A stretch of DNA of 64,000 nt from Arthrobacter tumbae. GTDB taxonomy: Bacteria; Actinomycetota; Actinomycetes; Actinomycetales; Micrococcaceae. The notes under the pieces were generated by a model. The model ran no database searches and was not told the DNA's origin. It saw only the letters and a list, made by a program, of their open reading frames with translations. A program made the translations under genes and the position numbers. The DNA is taken from the NCBI RefSeq assembly GCF_016907495.1, contig NZ_JAFBCC010000001.1:1736001-1800000 (forward strand). Reading direction: 5' to 3'. Positions 50,285-57,231 of the stretch are shown here, one piece after another. Within the stretch, counting starts at the first letter, position 1; the number at the start of each line of letters is the position of its first letter.

Positions 50285-50977
50285 TCAGGCGCTGATAGCG
50301 GGTGGACGCCTGGTTGATCCCGCTAAGGCGGCGGCCATCACGGAAGCTTTCACGGGTTGGATTACCTGACCCGCGAGAGCTCCCTGCGAGACGATCGCGT
50401 CGCTGATGACCTTGGCCTGCCGAACAATTTCCCGCGTTGTTGGCGTCAGCATCTCGCCCACCCCGATGAGGTAGAGACCGATGGCCCTCAGTGCCGCCTT
50501 GATGTCGCTTCCCACGGCCAGGCCGAGGGACTGCACAAAACGCCGCAGCTGGTTCTGTGGATACTTGGTCAGGACCACGTGGTCCGCGAGCAGGACGCCG
50601 TTGCGGGTCTGCACTGCCCACTTCTTGGAGCCCAGCACCGGCGCCGGAAGCAGCTGGGAATAACCCACCATGCACAATCCCTCCGCCACCGTCTCCTGAC
50701 GCACGTCCAGCGAGTGGCTGGACGCGTAGCACCGCAGCAGCCGCAGGAGTTCCGTGCGTTCGGACAGGGATACCGAGTCCGTCATCACGGTCCGGTTCGA
50801 GCCGGAATTCAGACACTCGATGCTCTCGACCACGATGGACTGGACGCCACGGCGGCTCAATTCGCTTGCGACAGCCAGGCCGGATAATCCGGAGCCGATC
50901 ACCACGGTTGTGGTCATCTCTGCTGCGGGCGGCACGGAAGAGTCAGCGGCGACGTGGGTGATCGGCTTCGGCAGCAT
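50285..50977 (-). CDS. Short Rossmann FAD/NAD(P)-binding protein
   Basis: 230 residues from the ATG at 50977, with a perfect AGGAGG 8 nt upstream; the frame is open 43 codons further. Residues about 22-50 are a dinucleotide-binding fold (TTTVVIGSGLSGLAVASELSRRGVQSIVVES). The middle keeps flavoprotein-like pieces (SERTELLRLLRCYASSH, ADHVVLTKYPQNQLRRFVQSLGLAVGSDIKAALRAIGLYLIGVG), but the protein is only about half the size of common FAD monooxygenases and lacks a clear catalytic domain. It could be a complete but reduced family. Two hairpins in its leader suggest translational control. Divergent from the universal stress protein. Confidence 0.75.
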   Translation of the reverse strand: MLPKPITHVAADSSVPPAAEMTTTVVIGSGLSGLAVASELSRRGVQSIVVESIECLNSGSNRTVMTDSVSLSERTELLRLLRCYASSHSLDVRQETVAEGLCMVGYSQLLPAPVLGSKKWAVQTRNGVLLADHVVLTKYPQNQLRRFVQSLGLAVGSDIKAALRAIGLYLIGVGEMLTPTTREIVRQAKVISDAIVSQGALAGQVIQPVKASVMAAALAGSTRRPPAISA

Positions 50978-50980
50978 CGA

Positions 50981-51040
50981 TGAAACCTCCTGAAGGAAGG
51001 AGAATTCCGCACAGCCCGGCGCCTCTTCCGGGCTGTGCGG
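50981..51040 (-). promoter_or_regulatory. Structured 5' leader of the Rossmann gene
   Basis: On the minus strand, CCGCACAGCCCGG / CCGGGCTGTGCGG (13 bp, at 51007-51040) is followed by CTCCT-N6-AGGAG, in which the ribosome binding site AGGAGG pairs with an upstream CTCCT. The start codon follows 8 nt later. The sequence layout is that of a translation switch; no known riboswitch class was recognised. Confidence 0.5.
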
Positions 51041-51240
51041 ACACTTGGCTGCGAACGGGTCAACCAAGCGCACTGAAATCGGGCGGGAACCTTTGTTGGA
51101 GACCATCCGCCCGATAACGATTCTCGAAGCCTATATAACTTTTTGGGTGCTGAATAGTCCTCCTACTGGCGAGTAGGCTAGAAATATCCGGCCGGCTGAG
51201 CGAAGGTGTCAATTGAGGTTCAACCGCGAGGAGGCGGGAC

Positions 51241-52257
51241 ATGAGTGAGGCTCGTATGTCGGGTGCGCCAGGGCATTCCCAGGGGCGCGGACTGGTTGTG
51301 GGAGTTGATGGCTCCGACCAGAGCATGTGTGCCCTGGTGTGGGCCGCACAAGAGGCCGAGCGCCGCCAATCTCCGCTCCATGTAGTCACTGCCTATACCG
51401 TTCCGGTCTTCGCGGCGTCGAGCATGGACGCAGGCTACGCGACCGTGGATGACTCGGTGATCCGTGAGGGGGCGCAGGCGGTCCTCGATCAGTCCATCAG
51501 CAAGATAGCCAGTCACCACAACATCGAGATTGTGCCGCGCGTGGAGAGCGGAGACGCCGCGGGTGTGCTCCTTGAGCTCTCGGAGGAAGCCGAACTCATG
51601 GTCGTCGGTTCGCGCGGCAGGGGAGGCTTCGTCGGACGGCTCCTGGGCTCAGTGAGCGCCGCGCTGCCGGCGCATTCGAAGTGCCCCACGGTGGTTGTGC
51701 CGCTGTACTGCGCTCCGCGCCTCGATGAGGCCGGCGTATCGGCTCCGAAGTCGAAGGGCGAGCCGTGCCCACGCGCGGAAGAGGTGGAGAAGGTGGTTGT
51801 GGTCGGCGTTGACGGCTCGGAGCAGGCACGCATGGCTTCACTGATCGCAGCTGAGCAGGCGCAGTCCCGTGGTCTGCCCCTGCGGGTGGAGTGTTCGCTG
51901 CCGCCCTTCACGGGGTCTCTCGCATGGATGCCGACGCCGGTTGACCGGGACGCGCTCCACGCCGAGATCATGGTTCAACTCAACGCTGGGAAGGCGTGGC
52001 TGCAGAGCCATTTCCCGCAACTGGACGTATCAGTCGAACTCCTCGACGGGCCTCCCGTCGAGGTGCTCATCGAGGCATCGCGAACTGCCGAGCTGGTTGT
52101 GCTCGGCACCCGCGGCCGTGGCGGGTTCGCCGGTATGCTGCTCGGCTCCACCAGCCAGGGCGTGCTGCACCACGCAAAGGGACCGGTTCTGGTGGTGCCG
52201 GACCGCGAGGATCCGCGTCTGACGGACCGCGCGAACTTCGGACCGATGGCGGCCTAG
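51241..52257 (+). CDS. Tandem universal stress protein
   Basis: 338 residues with two Usp domains (about 18-155 and 180-325). Each has the ATP-binding pair: GVDGSDQSM with GSRGRGGFVGRLLGSVSAAL, and GVDGSEQAR with GTRGRGGFAGMLLGSTSQGV. The domains are joined by a linker rich in Lys, Glu and Pro. In actinobacteria such proteins respond to dormancy, hypoxia or stationary phase. GAGGAGG precedes the ATG by 7 nt. The TAG stop overlaps the stop of the convergent NlpC/P60 gene within a CTAG. Confidence 0.95.
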   Translation: MSEARMSGAPGHSQGRGLVVGVDGSDQSMCALVWAAQEAERRQSPLHVVTAYTVPVFAASSMDAGYATVDDSVIREGAQAVLDQSISKIASHHNIEIVPRVESGDAAGVLLELSEEAELMVVGSRGRGGFVGRLLGSVSAALPAHSKCPTVVVPLYCAPRLDEAGVSAPKSKGEPCPRAEEVEKVVVVGVDGSEQARMASLIAAEQAQSRGLPLRVECSLPPFTGSLAWMPTPVDRDALHAEIMVQLNAGKAWLQSHFPQLDVSVELLDGPPVEVLIEASRTAELVVLGTRGRGGFAGMLLGSTSQGVLHHAKGPVLVVPDREDPRLTDRANFGPMAA

Positions 52258-53774
52258 AACCGCGCAGCGAGCGGGTTGAGTGCGCCCATCCCGCTCATGT
52301 TGGCGAGATTCACCTCGAGAATGCCCTGCTTGGGGTTGAGGGCATTGACCACGGTGTTGTTGCCCACATAGATGGCAACGTGCCAGATCCCCGCGCCCTC
52401 TCCCCAGAAGACGAGGTCGCCGAATTGCGCCTGCGACAGCGGGACATGGGTCCGTGCCGCATGGAACTGCGCGGATGCCGTCCGAGGCAATGAGATGCCA
52501 CCTGAGGCGAAGGCCTGCTGGACCAGCCCGGAGCAGTCATAGCCCCGGGGCCCGTTGCCGCCCCACTGATAGAAGTACGGTGCTCCAACGCGGGCGCGGG
52601 CGTAGCTGACGGCCGCGGCGACTCCGCCGGTGTTGGTCGCCGGCGGTGCTGGGGCGGGAGCCGGTTCCGGTGCCGGGGCGGGAGCAGGTGCCGGTGCTGG
52701 GACAGGTGCCGGGGCGGGAGCAGGTGCCGGTGCCGGTGCCGGTCGCGGCACAACGGGAGCGGGGGCGGGCGCGGGCGCCGGGCGCGGCGCAACGGGGGCA
52801 GGCGCGGGAGCAGGAGCCGGCGTCGTCGGACGCGGAGCAGGAATGGTGGGCCGCTCGGTCACGGGGGCGGGGGCCGGCGCGGGTGCTTGCGGCGTGTTTT
52901 GTGCCGGCGGCACCAGCGTGGGTGCTGCAGCAAGCGGTGCTGCGGAGCGCGGAGCGGGGGCCGCCGCGGCAGCCGCCTCAGCTGATGCGGCGAGAACCCG
53001 TGCGAGCTCCTCCTCGCGCCGTTCCTGTTCAAGGCCGGCGATGCGCTGTTCCTCAAGGGCCGCGGTGGTGTCCCGCAGCTGCGCCAACTGTGCAACCAGG
53101 GTTTCGCGTTCGGCCTGCTTCTCCTCCACCAGGCCGGCGGCAGTCGCCATCGCGGATTCGGTGGCGGCCCCGGCTTGTTCCGCGGCCTCTGCTGCGTCGG
53201 TCGCGGCCTGCTCCGCATGGCGTGCATCGGCCTGCAGGGACTCGAGCGACTTCGCCGCAGTTTCAGCCTGGTTGACTGTCCGTGACCGGGAAGCAGCCAT
53301 CCCCTCGACCGTGGAGGCCTGGTACATGATGCTGCCTGGATCCTGGGCGAAGGAAAGAAGGCTGCTGTTCGGCATGATGCCGCCCGCGCGATAGATGTCC
53401 CCGGCAAGCTGACCGAGCTCCGTGGAGGCAGTGCGGTAGGTCTGCTCAGCCTGCAGGGCCAGCGCTGAAAGCCGCTGGGCGGCCGATTGCCGCTCATCGA
53501 GTTCCGCGAGTGCATCAATGTAGGCGCCCTGCGACTTCATGGCCTCAACCTGTGCATCCTGCAAATCCGCAGAAGCATTCTCCAGGATGCCTTCGATCTC
53601 CGTGACGAGTTCAGCGGCTGCCGCTGTGTCCTCCTCCGCGGCGGAAATCTCGGCGGGGCTCGGCAGCTCCGGTGCTGCGAAAGCTGACGACGGCGGCAAT
53701 CCCAAGGTGAGCAGCGACCCTACGAGCATGGCAGCGAGCGCGGGGAACCCGCGCTGTGAGAAGGTTTGCGGCAT
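52254..53774 (-). CDS. Secreted NlpC/P60 (C40) peptidoglycan hydrolase, RipA-like
   Basis: 506 residues from the ATG at 53774. A signal peptide ends near ASAFAAPELP (about 32). Residues about 40-270 form a coiled coil with many Ala, Glu, Gln; a long Ala-Pro repeat linker (about 290-385) follows; then the C40 domain with Cys414 (GYDCSGLVQQAF) and His465 (IWHVAIYVGNNTVVNA). The build matches RipA-type enzymes that cleave the cross-link peptide of peptidoglycan during division. Its ribosome binding site lies in a strong hairpin. The 3' ends of this gene and the Usp gene overlap by 4 nt. Confidence 0.94.
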   Translation of the reverse strand: MPQTFSQRGFPALAAMLVGSLLTLGLPPSSAFAAPELPSPAEISAAEEDTAAAAELVTEIEGILENASADLQDAQVEAMKSQGAYIDALAELDERQSAAQRLSALALQAEQTYRTASTELGQLAGDIYRAGGIMPNSSLLSFAQDPGSIMYQASTVEGMAASRSRTVNQAETAAKSLESLQADARHAEQAATDAAEAAEQAGAATESAMATAAGLVEEKQAERETLVAQLAQLRDTTAALEEQRIAGLEQERREEELARVLAASAEAAAAAAPAPRSAAPLAAAPTLVPPAQNTPQAPAPAPAPVTERPTIPAPRPTTPAPAPAPAPVAPRPAPAPAPAPVVPRPAPAPAPAPAPAPVPAPAPAPAPAPEPAPAPAPPATNTGGVAAAVSYARARVGAPYFYQWGGNGPRGYDCSGLVQQAFASGGISLPRTASAQFHAARTHVPLSQAQFGDLVFWGEGAGIWHVAIYVGNNTVVNALNPKQGILEVNLANMSGMGALNPLAARF

Positions 53775-53780
53775 AACTCG

Positions 53781-53813
53781 ATCCTCGGACGGCAACCAGA
53801 CTTGTCCGAGGAT
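53781..53813 (-). promoter_or_regulatory. Hairpin that covers the ribosome binding site of the NlpC/P60 gene
   Basis: ATCCTCGGAC / GTCCGAGGAT are exact 10-bp arms with a 13-nt loop. On the mRNA the second arm contains GAGG, the only ribosome binding site candidate, and ends 6 nt before the AUG. Translation could depend on melting this stem. No match to the c-di-AMP (ydaO) motif was seen. Confidence 0.6.
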
Positions 53814-53914
53814 AGAGCCACAAATGTCACTTTAGCAACATTCGTCACACCAGTATCGTAAACAACAGAGGTGTCATTCGCTGCGCGAACACCATCTACG
53901 GCGTGTCGCGGCCG

Positions 53915-54832
53915 TTAGGCGTGCTGCCGGCTCTCGTGCACGGCATGCTCCAGCGGTTCAAGCTGGAACGTGCAGTGTTCCGTATCGAAATGGTTGCTGA
54001 GGCAGTGCGCAAGGCGGTCGAGCATGCGGTCAACACCCTCGGCGTTCAGGCTTTGGGTATCCACCACGACGTGGGCTGAAAAAACGGGAACGCCGGACGT
54101 GATGGTCCACGCGTGGATATCGTGTGCATCGACCACTCCCTGCACTTTCAGGATGTGCTCCCGGATCATCGCCGGATCCACTCCCTTGGGCGCGGACTCC
54201 AGCAGCACGTTGATCACGTCTCTCAGCAGGCTCCATGCGCGCGGCAGGATCATGGCCGCGATGAGGATGGAGGCGATGGCATCAGCCTGCAGGAACCCGG
54301 TCACCGCAATGACGACGGCGGCAATCACCACAGCGATTGACCCCAGCAGGTCTCCCAGCACCTCCAGATAGGCGCCCCGAAGGTTGAGGCTTTCCTTGTG
54401 TCCACCGTGCAGGATCAGCAGGCAGGCGAGGTTCGCTGCGCCGCCGAGCAGCGCGGCGATCAGCATGATGTCCGTATGCACCTCTGTGGGCGCACCCAGC
54501 CTGCGGAATGCCTCGATGGCGATGACGATCGCGATCACCACCAGGATGACGGCGTTGGCGAGGGCGGCCAGCACCTCCGCCCGCTGGTAACCGTAGGTGC
54601 TGCGGACTGTAGCGGGCCGGGTTGCTATCCAGGAGGCCAGTAACGCTATGAAGACGCCGGCGGCATCGGAAAGCATGTGCCCCGCATCAGCGAGCAGGGC
54701 CAGCGATCCGGATAGTGCAGCACCGATCACCTGAACGACGACGACGGCGAGCGTGATCACCACGACCAGCACCAACGACTTGCGGTGCTTCCCCGTCGCC
54801 GTGACGTGTTGCCCATGAGAATGTGCGCCCAT
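53915..54832 (-). CDS. Cation diffusion facilitator (CDF) metal exporter
   Basis: 305 residues from the ATG at 54832. Six helices with metal site residues in helix 2 (LADAGHMLSDA, His and Asp) and helix 5 (GSIAVVIAAVVI region), followed by a cytoplasmic domain with VDAHDIHAWTITSGVPVFSAHVVVD. The N-terminal HSHGQH and C-terminal HAVHESRQHA His-rich ends support zinc or cobalt export with proton exchange. The ribosome binding site is unclear. It stands alone. Confidence 0.93.
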   Translation of the reverse strand: MGAHSHGQHVTATGKHRKSLVLVVVITLAVVVVQVIGAALSGSLALLADAGHMLSDAAGVFIALLASWIATRPATVRSTYGYQRAEVLAALANAVILVVIAIVIAIEAFRRLGAPTEVHTDIMLIAALLGGAANLACLLILHGGHKESLNLRGAYLEVLGDLLGSIAVVIAAVVIAVTGFLQADAIASILIAAMILPRAWSLLRDVINVLLESAPKGVDPAMIREHILKVQGVVDAHDIHAWTITSGVPVFSAHVVVDTQSLNAEGVDRMLDRLAHCLSNHFDTEHCTFQLEPLEHAVHESRQHA

Positions 54833-54869
54833 ATAACCAGTATGAAGCCCGGACGGTGGCCGGGTCGGG

Positions 54870-55241
54870 TTATCCCCAGCCCAGCTCGTGGAGCCGCTCG
54901 TCGTCAATCCCGAAGTGATGTGCAACTTCGTGGATCACAGTGACAAGGATTTCCTGCACGAGTTCCTCCCGGCTCCCGCACATCCGCAGCAGCGGCTGCC
55001 GGAAGATGCTGATGCGGTCGGGCAGGGACCCGGCGTCCCACCAGGAGTCCCTCTCGGTCAGCGGGGTTCCCTCATAGAGGCCCAGGAGGTCGGGATCCGC
55101 TTCTTCTCCCGGGCCCGGCTCAAACTCCTCCTTGACGAAAATCGCCACGTTGTTCATGGCCCTGGCCAACCTGTCCGGGATCTGGTCGATCGCGTCGTCG
55201 ACTGCCGATTCGAAGTCCTCGAGGCTCATATCAATGGGCAC
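54870..55241 (-). CDS. Minimal zincin-like metallopeptidase family protein
   Basis: 123 residues. HEVAH (104-108) followed by HFGIDDERLHELGWG is the catalytic helix of the short gluzincin-like family common in actinobacteria. The earlier LLGLYEGTPLTERDSW and PDRISIFRQPLLRMC are typical of it. It is cytoplasmic and substrates are unknown. The start may be GTG 55241 or ATG 55229; neither has a good ribosome binding site. The CDF gene follows 37 nt downstream. Confidence 0.9.
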   Translation of the reverse strand: MPIDMSLEDFESAVDDAIDQIPDRLARAMNNVAIFVKEEFEPGPGEEADPDLLGLYEGTPLTERDSWWDAGSLPDRISIFRQPLLRMCGSREELVQEILVTVIHEVAHHFGIDDERLHELGWG

Positions 55242-55298
55242 GGAGGAAACTCTACTGCCGTCGGTTCCGGAGCACGTCTTGCCGGTGATTCGGGGGTT

Positions 55299-55327
55299 TT
55301 GTGTAATCGAGATCGAAGCCCTATAGT
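55299..55327 (+). promoter_or_regulatory. Promoter of the tRNA-Glu-Asp-Phe cluster
   Basis: TTGTGT (55299-55304) and TATAGT (55322-55327) are separated by exactly 17 nt and lie about 45 nt upstream of the first tRNA. Confidence 0.7.
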
Positions 55328-55370
55328 TTTAGAGGTCCACAACGAGGAGTAAAGCACTTGTGTGGTCCTG

Positions 55371-55443
55371 GCCCCCATCGTCTAGCGGCCTAGGACACCG
55401 CCCTTTCACGGCGGCGGCACGGGTTCGAATCCCGTTGGGGGTA
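55371..55443 (+). tRNA. tRNA-Glu (anticodon TTC)
   Basis: 73-nt cloverleaf. Acceptor GCCCCCA pairs with TGGGGGT, including one G-U pair; the anticodon loop is CTTTCAC; the T-loop TTCGAAT is normal. CCA is not encoded. First gene of a three-tRNA cluster. Confidence 0.97.
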
Positions 55444-55507
55444 CGCAGGAGAGTGGTTCGAAACACCGTTTCGGTGCTGATAAGATCAAACTCTTGCAAA
55501 ATCGCAA

Positions 55508-55581
55508 GGCCCTGTAGCGCAGTTGGTTAGCGCGCCGCCCTGTCACGGCGGAGGTCGCGGGTTCAAGTCCCGTCAGGGTCG
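55508..55581 (+). tRNA. tRNA-Asp (anticodon GTC)
   Basis: 74-nt cloverleaf. Acceptor GGCCCTG / CAGGGTC with a G-U pair, anticodon loop CTGTCAC, T-arm CGGG-TTCAAGT-CCCG, discriminator G. CCA is not encoded. Confidence 0.97.
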
Positions 55582-55638
55582 CTGAAGGCGGCCGGAGCAA
55601 TCCGGGTGTCGACGGTGATCATCACACGATGGTTGCAA

Positions 55639-55714
55639 GGCTCTGTAGCTCAGTTGGTAGAGCGTTCGACTGAAAATCGAAAGGTCACCGGATCGACGCC
55701 GGTCGGAGCCACCA
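55639..55714 (+). tRNA. tRNA-Phe (anticodon GAA), CCA encoded
   Basis: 76 nt with CCA in the DNA. Acceptor GGCTCTG / CGGAGCC, D-arm GCTCAGTTGGTAGAGC, anticodon loop CTGAAAA. The T-stem ACCGG / CCGGT is intact, but the T-loop reads ATCGACG, so position 54 is A where nearly all tRNAs have T. Confidence 0.96.
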
Positions 55715-55717
55715 CTG

Positions 55718-55743
55718 AAAGCCCCCGGGACACCGGGGGCTTT
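55718..55743 (+). terminator. Terminator of the tRNA cluster
   Basis: AAAGCCCCCGG / CCGGGGGCTTT, an 11-bp stem with a 4-nt loop and a T run, starts 4 nt after the tRNA-Phe CCA. Confidence 0.93.
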
Positions 55744-55877
55744 TGCTTTGCCTGACGGTTTCCCCGGCGAGCCAATCCTCCCGCGCTGCAGCGACGAATC
55801 GTTTCAGGGCCGCCGGCTGTGGATTAGGCTGGGTCTGGGAACGGGGCAACATGCAAGGATTGCGGGGAGGATCGGCA

Positions 55878-56246
55878 ATGCCACACAAGATTCTGGTTGT
55901 TGACGACGACGCGGACATCCGCGATCTCGTCTCCACCAAGCTCGAATCCAGCGGTTACGAGGTTGAGACCGCCGGTGACGGGGTCGCCGGGCTGGAACTG
56001 GCCACCAACAACGAATACAGCCTCGTGATCTCAGACGTCATGATGCCCGGTATGTCCGGCGTGGACATGGTGCGGATGATGCGTTCAGCAGAACCTCCGA
56101 TCTCCGTGCCCGTGATCCTCCTGACCGCCAAGAACCAGGAACGCGACATAGAGAACGGGTTCGCTGCCGGAGTCACCGACTACGTCGTCAAACCCTTCAG
56201 CCCGCGCGAACTCGCAGCCCGGGTTGCCGGCATCCTGGCACGCTAA
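55878..56246 (+). CDS. Single-domain response regulator (CheY-like receiver)
   Basis: 122 residues from the ATG at 55878, with GGGGAGG 7 nt upstream; an earlier in-frame ATG at 55851 would add nine residues. The receiver residues are all there: acidic pocket Asp9-Asp11 (VVDDDAD), phospho-Asp53 (VISDVMMPG), Thr83 (LLTAKN) and Lys105 (VVKPFSP). There is no output domain, so it must signal by protein contact. The HEAT-repeat gene starts 5 nt after its stop and the GT2 gene follows. The likely kinase is the GAF histidine kinase at 58.7-59.9 kb. Confidence 0.92.
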   Translation: MPHKILVVDDDADIRDLVSTKLESSGYEVETAGDGVAGLELATNNEYSLVISDVMMPGMSGVDMVRMMRSAEPPISVPVILLTAKNQERDIENGFAAGVTDYVVKPFSPRELAARVAGILAR

Positions 56247-56251
56247 AAGCC

Positions 56252-57223
56252 GTGCTGGTCTCATGGGATGTGCTGGCGGTCGCCGTCATCGTGCTGGGTG
56301 CGGCATGCGTGCTGGCGCTCGCCGCCGTCGTTCTCATCAAAGCGGGACGCCATGCGCGTGAGCGCGGGCGGTCTGTCCATGACGAGGCAATCCGCGGACG
56401 CATCATGATGCTCGCGGTCGCCGAGGACGACGCGCTGGATGAACTGGTGTCGGAACTCTCACGCACGTCAGGTGCCCGCGGTGAACGCGTGGAGGAAACC
56501 CTGCTGCGCATGATCCCCGAAGTCCGCGGCGATGTACGCGAGGCCATGATCCGGGTCCTCGCCGGTCGCGGTCTGCTCAGGCGCTCCCTCGACCGCATTC
56601 ATTCCCGAAGCGCCATTCAGCGGGCCGCTGCTGCCGAACTCCTTGGAATTCTTGGCGGCAGGGAGGTCATCGATCCCCTGACGGCTGCGCTCCGGGACAA
56701 GAGCCTCGAGGTCCGTCTCGTGGCGGCGCGCGCCCTCGGCGTCGCTGCCCAGCCGGAAGCCGGAGGGCACCTCGTCGACGCGCTTTCGCTCACCAGCGGG
56801 ATCCCGCATTCGGTTGCCGCCACGGCGTTGCTCAACCTGCCCGAGCAGGATCCCGCCGTGTACATCGAGGGTCTACAGGACCGGGACGCCGGGATCCGCT
56901 ACGGTTCTGCCGCCGTCGTGGGTCTGCTGCTCATGTCGGAAGCTGCGGACGCATTGTTCGACTGCATGGTGGCGGAGCGCGGCCGCCAAGACGCGTCCGA
57001 CGTCGTCATCGCGGCGTGCGCCAGATCGCTCGGACGGCTCGGCCACAAGCCGGCCACCACCGAACTTGCGGACATCTCCTGCTCAAGCGCTGCGTCGTCG
57101 TCGGTCCGGCAGGCAGCGGGTGAGGCGCTCAGGGCGATGCCCGGAGCCGAGGCGCGCGACGTGCGCCGGCGCGTCATCGAGCACGCGGACCCGGATGTCC
57201 GCCGCATTCTCGTGGATGCTTAG
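56252..57223 (+). CDS. HEAT-repeat membrane protein between a receiver and a GT2 synthase
   Basis: 323 residues. One N-terminal helix (about 6-30), then a cytoplasmic solenoid of paired helices. HEAT-like units include SAIQRAAAAELLGILGGREV, DPLTAALRDKSLEVRLVAARALG, GSAAVVGLLLMSEAADALFDCM and VRQAAGEALRAMPG. HEAT solenoids bind other proteins. Packed 5 nt after the response regulator and 8 nt before the glycosyltransferase, it is well placed to connect the two at the membrane. This is inference from layout. The GTG start has no strong site, so coupling to the upstream gene is likely. Confidence 0.82.
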   Translation: MLVSWDVLAVAVIVLGAACVLALAAVVLIKAGRHARERGRSVHDEAIRGRIMMLAVAEDDALDELVSELSRTSGARGERVEETLLRMIPEVRGDVREAMIRVLAGRGLLRRSLDRIHSRSAIQRAAAAELLGILGGREVIDPLTAALRDKSLEVRLVAARALGVAAQPEAGGHLVDALSLTSGIPHSVAATALLNLPEQDPAVYIEGLQDRDAGIRYGSAAVVGLLLMSEAADALFDCMVAERGRQDASDVVIAACARSLGRLGHKPATTELADISCSSAASSSVRQAAGEALRAMPGAEARDVRRRVIEHADPDVRRILVDA

Positions 57224-57231
57224 GGGAGCGG

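Noticed and set aside
52630..53394. 254-codon Gly/Ala-rich frame on the plus strand
   Set aside because: It is the complement of the Ala-Pro repeat linker of the NlpC/P60 protein, a common artefact of GC-rich repeats.
53774..53900. c-di-AMP (ydaO) riboswitch before the NlpC/P60 gene
   Set aside because: The conserved ydaO sequence blocks were not found; only a simple hairpin is visible.
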